From the NCBI GenBank assembly GCA_002392705.1, contig DGHP01000054.1, positions 1-9,458 of the forward strand: DNA of 9,458 nucleotides. The letters run 5' to 3'. The notes beneath the pieces are model-generated. The model did not search any database. It was not told where the DNA came from and saw only the letters and a list, made by a program, of their open reading frames with translations. A program made the position numbers and the translations under genes. Each line of letters starts with the position of its first letter. Position 1 is the stretch's first letter. Shown in pieces: positions 1 to 6,370 of this stretch. This DNA comes from Lachnospiraceae bacterium UBA3845. Its GTDB lineage: Bacteria; Bacillota; Clostridia; Lachnospirales; Lachnospiraceae.

Positions 1-4
1 CCCT

Positions 5-32
5 CCCCCTGCAGAGCAGGGGGGTTATTTTT
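5..32 (+). terminator. Rho-independent terminator of a gene left of the window
   Basis: An 8-bp perfect stem, CCCCCTGC (5-12) with GCAGGGGG (16-23), closes an AGA loop and is followed by TTATTTTT (25-32). The T-run lies on the plus-strand side, so it should end a rightward transcript whose gene lies outside the window. It sits back to back with the terminator of the leftward operon, marking a convergent gene junction. Confidence 0.8.
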
Positions 33-42
33 ACTGTGACAC

Positions 43-86
43 AAAAAAATCTTCCGGTTATCAGCTTCATACCGGCCGATAACCGG
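43..86 (-). terminator. Rho-independent terminator of the left sugar operon
   Basis: Read on the minus strand, CCGGTTATC (86-78) pairs perfectly with GATAACCGG (62-54) across a 15-nt loop. After a short AAGA the stem is followed by seven T (49-43). It lies about 100 nt downstream of the stop of the GH109-like gene. It is the natural end of the four-gene minus-strand operon and makes that gene the last in the transcript. The stretch 87-188 between it and the gene shows nothing else recognisable. Confidence 0.82.
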
Positions 87-188
87 GAGATTTCATCGTT
101 CCCTTTTTCAGGATATCGCTTCCTGCTCCGTTCTGTCAGCAACTGCTTTTCGCCGGCGGTCTGATTCTTCCGGCCTGCGCTTCCTGCC

Positions 189-1412
189 TTACCAGTTTTC
201 GAGTCCGGGTTCCCATCTCTTTCTTAAGATCCAGGCGCCGTTCGTAAAGTCCGGAATTCCGACCGGCATGCCTCCCGCGCAGATGCTCTGCTCGGAAAGG
301 GGCGTGATCGCCATCATGGCCGCGGAATCATAGACATCGATCGGCGTCTCTCTCTTCTCTCTGACCGCGTCGAAGAAGGCCTTGAAGACCAGCCAGTCCA
401 TGCCGTCATGGCTGCCCCTGACCCCTTTCTGCTGATAGGTCTTCCAGACCGGATGGTCATACTGTTCAAAATAGCCGGAGGCATTGTCCCAGTTCTTTTT
501 CCATTCGAACTCGTCCGCGTTGTCCTTGCCGTCCATGAAGATGCTGTGATTGTCATCCATGTACATCGCCTTTGTTCCCTGTACCTGGAAGGCGCGGGAA
601 TAAAATCTCGGCAGAGTCGTATCCAGCGCGATCGAGATCGTTTCGCCGTGGGCGCAGCTAATGATTGTATTCACCACATCTCCCTGGACAAAGCGAAGGT
701 CCGCCGCGTCGGGGAATTCCTCTTTCCTGGCCAGCATATACTCGCGCAGGCCCGCCGCCTTCGAGGCGACAGCCACAAGGGACACCATCCTGTTCCCGTG
801 GCCGATATCCAGCACATTGCAGATGGGTCCCAGCTCATGGGTCGGATAATTCTCGCAGTTCCGGTTCAGGTAATTGCGGAAGCGGTAATGTCTCTTCTCA
901 CGTCCTGTCGAGACTTCCTCCCGCAGGTCGTGCCGGTATCCTCCTTCACAGTGAACGATCTGGCCGAACAGGCCCTGGCGGACCATGTTCAGAACCATCA
1001 GTTCATTGCGCCCGTAGCAGCAGTTCTCCATCATCATGCAGGGAACGCCGGTCTCCTCATACACACGGACCAGCTTCCAGCAGTCATCCAGCGAATAGGC
1101 GCCGCCGACCTCGAATCCCGCATATTTCCCGGCCTTCATAGCCTCGCACGCGATCGGGACATGCGTCTCCCAGGCCGCCGTAATCATCACCGCGTCTATT
1201 TCGGGCATTTCCAGAATCTTCTTATAATCATCCGTTTTCAGAGGTTCCCCCTGCCCTGCGTCCGTGATGAGTTTTGCGGCGGCGTCTCTTCTGTCCTCAT
1301 AATTATCGCAGACCGCCGCGACACATACCTTCTGAGGAAGGATGACCTGCTCAAGAAGTGAAATGCCGCGGTTGCCTAGTCCGATCAAACCTATCCTGAT
1401 TTCTCTGCTCAT
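189..1412 (-). CDS. Gfo/Idh/MocA-fold protein, GH109-like (NAD-dependent alpha-N-acetylgalactosaminidase type)
   Basis: A 407-residue cytoplasmic protein. The N-terminal Rossmann motif GLGNRG (residues 11-16) binds NAD(P). The rest matches my memory of the GH109 branch of the Gfo/Idh/MocA family rather than sugar dehydrogenases: MMENCCYGRNE (127-137), EGGYRHDLRE (156-165), NYPTHELGPIC (188-198) and GSHDGMDW (333-340). In GH109 glycosidases NAD is a bound, recycled cofactor and the Tyr-Pro-Thr-His element supplies active-site residues (here Tyr189 and His192); I infer the same role. There is no signal peptide, unlike the secreted Bacteroidetes GH109 enzymes, so it would act on imported substrate. 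It is the last gene of the operon, 105 bp after the second permease. The start is ATG at 1412 with GGGAG about 7 nt upstream. A true sugar dehydrogenase, or a glycosidase with another specificity, remains possible; the superfamily is certain, the GH109 reading likely, the GalNAc substrate unproven. Confidence 0.8.
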   Translation of the reverse strand: MSREIRIGLIGLGNRGISLLEQVILPQKVCVAAVCDNYEDRRDAAAKLITDAGQGEPLKTDDYKKILEMPEIDAVMITAAWETHVPIACEAMKAGKYAGFEVGGAYSLDDCWKLVRVYEETGVPCMMMENCCYGRNELMVLNMVRQGLFGQIVHCEGGYRHDLREEVSTGREKRHYRFRNYLNRNCENYPTHELGPICNVLDIGHGNRMVSLVAVASKAAGLREYMLARKEEFPDAADLRFVQGDVVNTIISCAHGETISIALDTTLPRFYSRAFQVQGTKAMYMDDNHSIFMDGKDNADEFEWKKNWDNASGYFEQYDHPVWKTYQQKGVRGSHDGMDWLVFKAFFDAVREKRETPIDVYDSAAMMAITPLSEQSICAGGMPVGIPDFTNGAWILRKRWEPGLENW

Positions 1413-1517
1413 AACTATCTCCCTGCCTGGAATATTTCCGCATAATCATACTGTGAGTACGGATTGACCCGCTTTCTGAATAAGCTGATACGCTTCGCAA
1501 TCCGTTTTCACGAAATT

Positions 1518-2354
1518 CTACCCCTTAATACCGGTCAGCGCAATACCTTCTATGAACTGCTTCTGGAAAACGGCAAAGAGGATCAGAAGCGGAAGGATCG
1601 CCATCATGGCGCCCGCCATCATTTCCGGGTAATTCGTGTGGTACTGTCCCTGCATGTAGGCAAGACCTGCCGTCAGCGTCATCTTTTCCTGAGAAGTATT
1701 GACGATCAGCGGCCACATCAGGTCATTCCATGCAAAGCGGAGGGTCAGGATCCCGAGGGAAACCAGGCCCGGCTTTGCCAGCGGCAGCATGATCCGCCAG
1801 TAAGTCGTAAACGGATTGCAGCCGTCCAGGGCTGCCGCGTCCTCGAGGTCCGACGGCAGCGACATGAAAAACTGCCGCAGGAGAAATGTCCCGAATGCGC
1901 TGAAAAGGTTGGGCAGGAACAGGGCCGGGATCGTATTCAGAAGCTTCAGTTTCTGCACGATCAGATACTGCGGCAGGATGAAGAAGGACGACGGCACCAT
2001 CAGCACGGCCAGAAGGGTCACGAAGATGACTTCCCGGCCCGGGAACTTCAGTTTCGCGAATGCGTACGCCGCCATCGAACACAGCAGAAGCTGCGCCGCG
2101 ACCGTCACGATCGATGAAATGACCGTATTGATATACATCCGGCCGAAGGGAACGTCCCGGAATACATCAAGATAATTGGAAAATACCGGCTTTGCGGGGA
2201 AAATCACGGGCGGCACGCGGATTGACTCGGACTGCGTCTTCAGCGATGTGAGCAGCATCCAGAGGAAAGGCAGCAGCGTGATCAGCACCCCGGACAAAAG
2301 AACGATATATACGATAATATGGCCTGTATTTTTCTTTTTTACTTTATTATTCAT
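1518..2354 (-). CDS. CUT1 sugar ABC transporter permease, MalG/UgpE type
   Basis: A 278-residue inner-membrane permease forming half of the translocation channel with the upstream permease. About six hydrophobic segments are visible (roughly 12-36, 75-97, 107-130, 141-160, 196-216 and 245-266). The cytoplasmic coupling loop is the EAA motif around Glu171-Asp-Ala-Ala-Ala-Leu-Asp-Gly178, followed by WRIMLPLAKP, which docks the ATPase. The C-terminus FIEGIALTGIKG (267-278) is the characteristic tail of the MalG/MsmG/LacG group, and the length is typical. The gene starts 13 bp after the stop of the preceding permease, with GAGGGG 5 nt before the ATG. No ATP-binding subunit is present in the operon, so a shared MsmK/MalK-like ATPase is inferred. 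The transported sugar cannot be read from this subunit. Confidence 0.93.
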   Translation of the reverse strand: MNNKVKKKNTGHIIVYIVLLSGVLITLLPFLWMLLTSLKTQSESIRVPPVIFPAKPVFSNYLDVFRDVPFGRMYINTVISSIVTVAAQLLLCSMAAYAFAKLKFPGREVIFVTLLAVLMVPSSFFILPQYLIVQKLKLLNTIPALFLPNLFSAFGTFLLRQFFMSLPSDLEDAAALDGCNPFTTYWRIMLPLAKPGLVSLGILTLRFAWNDLMWPLIVNTSQEKMTLTAGLAYMQGQYHTNYPEMMAGAMMAILPLLILFAVFQKQFIEGIALTGIKG

Positions 2355-2367
2355 AACAGCCCCTCTG

Positions 2368-3270
2368 TCACTGATCGTAGTTGACCCACTTGTTCTGCAT
2401 TTTCATCTGGAAAGCCGTGATAATCATGATGATCAGGAAGAGGAAGATCGCGATCGCGGAAGCGTAGCCCTTCTTCGAATATTCAAAGGCGTTGCGGTAG
2501 AAATAAAGCACGATGCTCTGCGAAGCCTCTTTCGCAAGGCTCTTTGAGTTGATCATCATGTAGATCACATCGAAGATCTGGAAGGTGGAGATCAGGGTCG
2601 TGATCAGAACAAAGAAAATCGTCGGCGTCAGCAGCGGCAGCGTGATCAGGCGGAACTGCTGGAGCTTTCCCGCTCCGTCCAGGGAAGCGGACTCGTAATA
2701 AGTCCGGGAGATCCCCTGCATGCCCGCAAGAAGGATAATCATCTCATAACCGACATTCATCCACACCGCCACGATGGAGATCGTAATCCAGGCGGTGCGC
2801 GGATCGCTCAGCCACTGCACTGTCGGAATACCGAACTTTGACAGGACATAATTGAGGATCCCGAAATCACTGTTGAAGATCCAGCGCCAGATCATGGAGA
2901 TCGCGGTGCTCATGGTGATCGCGGGAATAAAATAGATGACCCTGAATACGGAACGTCCTTTTATGCCTGTATTCAGGAGCGCAGCAACAAGAATTGACAG
3001 CGCCAGCGTAGCCGGGACGATCACGATGACATATCTTACCGTGTTCCAGAGGGTGGACCACATCACGGGATCGCGGAACATCGCGGCATAATTGGAAAGA
3101 CCTGCCCAGGATCTCTTGTTAAAAGCGCCCACTACATGGAAGCTGTCATAAAATACTTTGAAAAAGGGATAGAAATAAAAAATCCCCAGCCCGGCAGTCA
3201 GCGGGGCGATCATGAGGTAGCCATACAGAATATGGCTTCTTTGTCTTCGGCTGATCCGTTTTCTCTTCAT
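2368..3270 (-). CDS. CUT1 sugar ABC transporter permease, MalF/UgpA type
   Basis: A 300-residue permease, partner of the MalG-type gene that follows it. A basic N-terminus (MKRKRISRRQRR-like, residues 1-11) precedes the first membrane segment (about 14-38). Further hydrophobic segments lie near 78-100, 107-130, 160-183, 213-238 and 268-288. The EAA coupling loop is present as Tyr-Glu193-Ser-Ala-Ser-Leu-Asp198-Gly199 with RLITLPLLTP after it; Ser replaces the first Ala, a common variation. The length fits the short UgpA/LacF/MsmF group, which lacks the large periplasmic loop of enteric MalF. The ribosome binding site is modest (GGGAG and GCAGG upstream of the ATG at 3270). It lies 115 bp after the binding-protein gene, with a strong hairpin in that gap, and is almost contiguous with the next permease. 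Confidence 0.93.
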   Translation of the reverse strand: MKRKRISRRQRSHILYGYLMIAPLTAGLGIFYFYPFFKVFYDSFHVVGAFNKRSWAGLSNYAAMFRDPVMWSTLWNTVRYVIVIVPATLALSILVAALLNTGIKGRSVFRVIYFIPAITMSTAISMIWRWIFNSDFGILNYVLSKFGIPTVQWLSDPRTAWITISIVAVWMNVGYEMIILLAGMQGISRTYYESASLDGAGKLQQFRLITLPLLTPTIFFVLITTLISTFQIFDVIYMMINSKSLAKEASQSIVLYFYRNAFEYSKKGYASAIAIFLFLIIMIITAFQMKMQNKWVNYDQ

Positions 3271-3325
3271 GAGAACCTGCTCCCTGCATGATGGAAATAC
3301 ATAATTACTGCTTATAAATACACTG

Positions 3326-3366
3326 CGGCAGGCCCGCCGCGTCCGCCGGACGCCGCGTGCCTGCCG
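3326..3366 (-). promoter_or_regulatory. Long GC-rich hairpin between binding-protein and permease genes
   Basis: The 41-nt element has an outer 8-bp stem, CGGCAGGC (3326-3333) with GCCTGCCG (3359-3366). After one mismatch it continues with 3 bp, another mismatch and a 6-bp GCGTCC/GGACGC stem closing a 3-nt GCC loop. It begins about 20 nt after the binding-protein stop in transcript direction. What follows on the minus strand is AGTGTATTTATAAG rather than a true T-run. It therefore looks more like an mRNA-protecting or partly terminating stem, as in the malE-malF junction of E. coli, than a full terminator. The role is inferred; the stem is directly visible. Confidence 0.7.
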
Positions 3367-3385
3367 GTATAAAAAATCCTGCGCT

Positions 3386-4660
3386 TTATTCTGCCGCGAG
3401 TACTTCGTTCATCTTTCCTGCCAGTTCCGTGCAGGCGTCCTCAACAGAAACATCCAGGCTGAACGCCTTCTTCAGGCAGTCAGCTTCATAGGTGTTCCAT
3501 TCTGCCGTGTTGGCGCTTGCCGGATACGGATAGGAATATTCCTCGGAAGAGGTGATGAAGCTCTTAAGGTTCATCTCCGGGGTGGACTCCACCCACGCCT
3601 CTGCGGTACCTGCAAGAGCCGGGATCGCAGCGCCGGTTTCAGCGGAAATCAGGTTCGCGGTCTCGCCCGCAAGGAAGGATACCCACGCCTTTGCGGCATC
3701 CGGAACCTTTGTATCTACATAGATGCAGTTGCCGAGGCCGTGAATGACAGTCGCCTTCTTGCCGTTAAGAGACGGAAGCTCGACAACATTGATGTTCTCC
3801 ATAAGGTCGGAGGTCTTCACAGCGCCGAGGAACCAGGAGCCGCCCCAGTACATCGCAAGACGTCCGGAAAGGAACTGGGTGTCGGATGTGGTCTCTTCCA
3901 GAGACGCTTCAGAGGGGCTTACGCCTGCTTCCTGAAGGTCGATCCAGCACTGGATGCCTGCCATGGTCTCCGGCAGATCATAACCGGAGGACTTCTTGTC
4001 CTCGGAGATCACGCAGCCGCCTGCCGCGAAGATCGTGTTGTAAATTCCGGCCTGGGTATCAAAGCCCGCGCCGATACCATATACAGAACCGTCGTCCTTG
4101 GTCAGGGCAGCGGCCTTTTCCGCCATATCTTCCCAGGTCCAGTCGTCGGTCGGATATTCCACGCCTGCTTCATCAAAGATTGCCTTGTTGTACCATACGC
4201 CGATGGTATCGAAATCCTTCGGAAGCGCATACTGCGCGCCGCCGATATTATACAGGGCCACAAGGCCGGCCGGATAGTTCGCCGTATCGATTCCCTGCTC
4301 TTCAATCATGTCGTCGATCGGCATAAGGATTCCGCCGTTCGCGTACTTGGTGATATTCGGGCCGTTCATCCAGAATACATCCGCGATGCTGCCGCCGGTT
4401 GCCGCAGCTTCCAGCTTGGTCCAGTATTCATCCCAGGTGTTCGGTTCCAGCGTGATCGTCACGTTCGGATACACCTTGTTGAACTCTTCAATACACTTCT
4501 CGATATACGGTGTCTGATTGTTATCCCAGTACGCGTAGCGCACTTCTCCGGAAACATCCGTATTCGCCTCGTCCGCGAAAACTGCCGACGCGCCGGTCAG
4601 CATGACGCCTGCCATGACGACCGCAAGCCCTGCCGCCATCCATTTCCTGATACCTTTCAT
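3386..4660 (-). CDS. Extracellular sugar-binding protein of CUT1 ABC transporter (family 1)
   Basis: A 424-residue secreted solute-binding protein (UgpB/MalE-like) that captures a sugar or oligosaccharide outside the membrane and delivers it to the two permeases downstream. Residues 1-29 form a signal peptide: MKGIRK, a hydrophobic core, then a likely signal peptidase I site after VFA29, before DEANTD. The usual lipobox Cys is absent: the core ends LTGA-S-A where lipoproteins have L-x-G-C. The mature part opens with a beta-strand typical of the family (VRYAYWDNN), followed by PYIEKCIEEFNKVYPNVTI and DVFWMNG, then the ALPKDFDTIGVWYNK hinge region and the GRLAMYWGGSWF segment. I chose the ATG at 4660 because AAAGGAG lies 4 nt upstream and the signal peptide begins there; an in-frame GTG at 4744 adds 28 polar residues with no signal character. 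It is the first gene of the operon, and its substrate is unknown. Confidence 0.92.
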   Translation of the reverse strand: MKGIRKWMAAGLAVVMAGVMLTGASAVFADEANTDVSGEVRYAYWDNNQTPYIEKCIEEFNKVYPNVTITLEPNTWDEYWTKLEAAATGGSIADVFWMNGPNITKYANGGILMPIDDMIEEQGIDTANYPAGLVALYNIGGAQYALPKDFDTIGVWYNKAIFDEAGVEYPTDDWTWEDMAEKAAALTKDDGSVYGIGAGFDTQAGIYNTIFAAGGCVISEDKKSSGYDLPETMAGIQCWIDLQEAGVSPSEASLEETTSDTQFLSGRLAMYWGGSWFLGAVKTSDLMENINVVELPSLNGKKATVIHGLGNCIYVDTKVPDAAKAWVSFLAGETANLISAETGAAIPALAGTAEAWVESTPEMNLKSFITSSEEYSYPYPASANTAEWNTYEADCLKKAFSLDVSVEDACTELAGKMNEVLAAE

Positions 4661-4757
4661 AATACTCCTTTCTTTTCTTTTTCCGGTCACCCGCTTTTGG
4701 GGACTCTGTGTGTGGTTGACGAGCTGCTTACCCAAACGCTGCACTTTAATCCGCTCC

Positions 4758-4791
4758 TCAGCCCGGCCGGCTGAAATCCGCCCGGCTGAAA
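4758..4791 (-). repeat. 15-bp imperfect tandem repeat with alternative stems in the operon leader
   Basis: CCGGCTGAAA occurs at 4767-4776 and again at 4782-4791, part of a 15-bp unit repeated once (12 of 15 identical). On the transcribed minus strand each copy gives TCAGCC, and a single complementary GGCTGA follows (positions 4763-4758). Either copy could therefore form the stem, making two mutually exclusive hairpins about 100 nt before the binding-protein start codon. A regulatory role is speculative. Confidence 0.4.
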
Positions 4792-4868
4792 CAGTGACCC
4801 GTTTAGGTATTTTGCACGATGATTCCGATCTGCTTATTGATTATTTATATCATATTATGCTATCATCT

Positions 4869-4897
4869 TCTATATTCTTCCATATATTTTTGTACAA
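4869..4897 (-). promoter_or_regulatory. Probable promoter of the left sugar operon, with overlapping palindrome
   Basis: On the minus strand TTGTAC (4897-4892) and TATAGA (4874-4869) are separated by 17 nt, inside the most AT-rich stretch of the 472-bp gap between the HD gene and the binding-protein gene. The -35 match is poor (3 of 6), so an alternative such as CTGACA with TATATG slightly upstream is possible. A 12-bp perfect palindrome, TTTTGTACAAAA (4888-4899), covers the -35 and could be an operator. The predicted leader is about 200 nt. Confidence 0.4.
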
Positions 4898-4954
4898 AAT
4901 TGTGTCAGGATGGCTTATAAAACAGAATCAGGGTTGTTCTGTACTCCAAATGTC

Positions 4955-4984
4955 AAAAAGCATGCACCCAACGGACGCACGCTT
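4955..4984 (-). terminator. Probable rho-independent terminator of the HD-domain gene
   Basis: On the minus strand AAGCGTGC (4984-4977) pairs with GCATGCTT (4965-4958), 8 bp including one G-T pair, across an 11-nt loop. The stem runs into a short T tract (five T, 4959-4955). It lies about 150 nt downstream of the HD gene stop and just upstream of the proposed operon promoter, which would separate the two transcripts. The T-run is short, so termination may be partial. Confidence 0.5.
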
Positions 4985-5059
4985 CTGAACTACAGTCTTC
5001 ATTATAAATTATGGTACGTATGGTTACAGCCCCCCGGCAGTCAAAAAGTCAGAATACAT

Positions 5060-5204
5060 CTCATCCCCGGGATTATACGGTTCTCTCCCGGTGCCGCAAC
5101 AGCAGCGATTGCGATACCGCCTCATCCCCGGATCATGCGGTTTTCTCCTCCATCCAGCGTCTTACTTCCGCCGTAATCTCATCAAGGTCCCGCGCCGTTT
5201 TCTC
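5060..5204 (-). repeat. Decayed tandem repeat (about 60-bp period) across the 3' end of the HD gene
   Basis: Three related segments begin CTCATC and end near TTCTC on the plus strand: 5060-5087, 5121-5147 and 5178-5204. The first two agree at 24 positions with one base inserted; the third agrees with the second at 18 of 27, mainly at its ends. The innermost copy is coding (EKTARDLDE), the middle one contains the stop codon (EKTA-stop), and the outer one is non-coding but still reads ERTV-stop. This suggests an old tandem duplication in which the present stop arose in the middle unit. Confidence 0.5.
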
Positions 5205-5918
5205 ATTTTCACTCTGAAAGCCCATCAGCTTTTCCAGGTATCCCTGTTCCCGGATCATCCTCAGGCTTTCCGGATACTCGATTCCGTAAGGCAGGGATAT
5301 ATGGCCCACAATGATATCCACCGGCGTCTTCCGGATGCTCCGGAGAATCGTCTGATGGCTCAGGCTGGTCTGCTTCACGACCGGCGTAATTTCCGCGCTC
5401 CGGAGCGTCTCCGTATCCGTATTGTAGATCGACTCCAGGGAAAATTCCGTATTGACCCGGAAAATGTCAACCTTGTCGGCGTCCCGGATCAGACGGGCGA
5501 ACAGAAGCTCCCGCTCATTCAGTCCCTCCGGAAGCAGATAGTCGCTGTGATGGCGGATGGCCAGCTCAATCAGATGCTCCGCCTCCGGGTCCTCCGCAGG
5601 CATAAAGCGCCGGATCAGGCGCTCCCCTTCGCTCCCGAACAGAAGGTCCGCCCCGAAGCGGCCGTGGTCGATGGAGGCGGCGTCATTGAAGGTATTGTAG
5701 ATACGCAGCTGTTCAAAGCGCCCGATATCATGGAGCAGGCCGATCAGCCAGGCAAGATCGCAGTCCTCCGCGGACAGTCCCAGGCTTCGGGCGATCCGCT
5801 CCGATCCCGCCGCCACCCTGCCTGTATGTTCCACCTTCAGGCGGATCTTGTCGTTCGTTATATCATAGGGTTTCACATATTCCCGGAATGCCGCCGCCGC
5901 GCGTTTTCTGTCTGTCAT
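5133..5918 (-). CDS. HD-domain metal-dependent phosphohydrolase, substrate unknown
   Basis: A 261-residue soluble protein with the HD superfamily ligand set in order: His31 (KVEHTGRVA), His63-Asp64 (GLLHDIGRFEQ), His85 (DHGRFGADLL), His123-His124 (AIRHHSDYLL) and Asp148 (IRDADKVDIF). The extra His85 and His123 suggest a two-metal site of the kind seen in YqeK and related HD phosphatases or phosphodiesterases. The substrate, probably a nucleotide or other phosphoester, cannot be told from sequence. There is no signal peptide or membrane segment. I chose ATG 5918 because AAAGGAG lies 5 nt upstream and the domain starts soon after. An in-frame ATG at 5978 with GGAG 9 nt upstream would add 20 residues including a Lys-Asp run. 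The gene has its own promoter and probable terminator, so it is likely monocistronic and not part of either transporter. Confidence 0.85.
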   Translation of the reverse strand: MTDRKRAAAAFREYVKPYDITNDKIRLKVEHTGRVAAGSERIARSLGLSAEDCDLAWLIGLLHDIGRFEQLRIYNTFNDAASIDHGRFGADLLFGSEGERLIRRFMPAEDPEAEHLIELAIRHHSDYLLPEGLNERELLFARLIRDADKVDIFRVNTEFSLESIYNTDTETLRSAEITPVVKQTSLSHQTILRSIRKTPVDIIVGHISLPYGIEYPESLRMIREQGYLEKLMGFQSENEKTARDLDEITAEVRRWMEEKTA

Positions 5919-5930
5919 ATCCGCTCCTTT

Positions 5931-5948
5931 GTCTTTGTCTTTGTCTTT
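5931..5948. repeat. Hexanucleotide repeat (GTCTTT)x3 beside the HD gene start
   Basis: Three exact tandem copies of GTCTTT (AAAGAC on the HD gene strand), preceded by a partial copy CTTT. They lie directly upstream of the AAAGGAG ribosome binding site of the HD gene. Such runs can slip during replication and change spacing, but three copies are few. Confidence 0.6.
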
Positions 5949-5965
5949 CTCTGTTCCCGGCTCCC

Positions 5966-6029
5966 CGCCCGGTATCATTTCGGATTGCTCCGCATTCCGC
6001 CCGGTATGCTTTCGAATTGTTCCGCGTTC
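5966..6029. repeat. 32-bp imperfect tandem duplication in the HD gene leader
   Basis: Segments 5966-5997 and 5998-6029 begin CGCCCGGTAT, end TTC and match at 27 of 32 positions with no gaps. They lie in the untranslated region between the proposed promoter (6154-6182) and the start codon. The next bases (CGCTCCGG, from 6030) begin like a third copy but diverge. No function is evident. Confidence 0.75.
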
Positions 6030-6084
6030 CGCTCCGGCCTGCAGCTTTGCTGCCCTGTCACAGCAGCGTACACTGCAGACCGCT

Positions 6085-6097
6085 ATACAGACTGTAT
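6085..6097. promoter_or_regulatory. Odd-centred palindrome ATACAG-A-CTGTAT
   Basis: Perfect 6-bp arms (6085-6090 and 6092-6097) around a central A, about 50 nt downstream of the predicted HD gene transcription start. The half-site ACTGTAT recurs at 6128-6134, closer to that start. A pair of related sites downstream of a promoter could bind a repressor; this is inference from symmetry only. Confidence 0.3.
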
Positions 6098-6153
6098 GCC
6101 ACCGGAACCGGCCATCCTCTGTCTGATACTGTATATGGGGTACCTGTTTCCCA

Positions 6154-6182
6154 ATCATAACACATACCGCCGCGCAGGGCAA
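6154..6182 (-). promoter_or_regulatory. Promoter of the HD-domain gene
   Basis: On the minus strand TTGCCC (6182-6177) and TATGAT (6159-6154) are 17 nt apart. The -10 is preceded by TGT, giving an extended -10 (TGnTATGAT). The predicted start is near 6147, leaving a leader of about 230 nt that holds the 32-bp duplication and the hexamer run. Confidence 0.55.
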
Positions 6183-6209
6183 AAAAACCGCTCCTGTTTT
6201 GGGCATTCT

Positions 6210-6259
6210 GACATATGTCTTATACATTTATAAATATCTCTCAAATACTTTCGACGAAA
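6210..6259. promoter_or_regulatory. Operator-like palindromes between the divergent promoters
   Basis: Three short perfect palindromes lie in the AT-rich space between the divergent promoters: GACATATGTC (6210-6219), ATTTATAAAT (6226-6235) and TTTCG-A-CGAAA (6249-6259). The last ends 5 nt before the -35 of the rightward promoter, a typical activator or repressor position. No regulator gene is in the window. AT-rich DNA yields short palindromes by chance, so only the last is moderately persuasive. Confidence 0.35.
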
Positions 6260-6263
6260 ATAG

Positions 6264-6292
6264 TTGATTTTGAGCACTCCCACTGGTATAAT
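6264..6292 (+). promoter_or_regulatory. Strong sigma-A type promoter of the right sugar operon
   Basis: TTGATT (6264-6269) and a perfect TATAAT (6287-6292) are exactly 17 nt apart, with TGG before the -10 forming an extended -10. This is the best promoter in the window. The predicted start is near 6299, leaving about 197 nt of leader before the binding-protein start codon. Confidence 0.82.
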
Positions 6293-6370
6293 TTTGGCAT
6301 CAGCGATACGTGAACCCGCACTATATGATCTGGTCTTTTTGTCGTAAGGTATGAATGACGAGCTTCCTTC

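Noticed and set aside
408..1361. Long plus-strand open frame opposite the GH109-like gene
   Set aside because: It is the antisense shadow of a well-conserved gene, lacks a ribosome binding site and encodes no recognisable domain.
3740..4774. Long plus-strand open frame opposite the left binding protein
   Set aside because: The composition is Arg/His-rich as expected for the reverse of a GC-rich gene, and the minus-strand protein is an unmistakable solute-binding protein.
6171..6205. Possible bidirectional terminator around the A7 run
   Set aside because: The inverted repeat flanking it is only about 4 bp with bulges, and the position coincides with the -35 of the HD gene promoter.
5919..6227. 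103-codon in-frame extension of the HD protein
   Set aside because: It runs through the proposed promoter and a duplicated untranslated segment and shows no conserved character; only the ATG at 5978 is kept as an alternative start.
5091..6233. 380-residue plus-strand open frame over the HD gene and its leader
   Set aside because: The opposite strand carries all HD metal ligands and a good ribosome binding site; this frame shows no domain and no plausible start signal.
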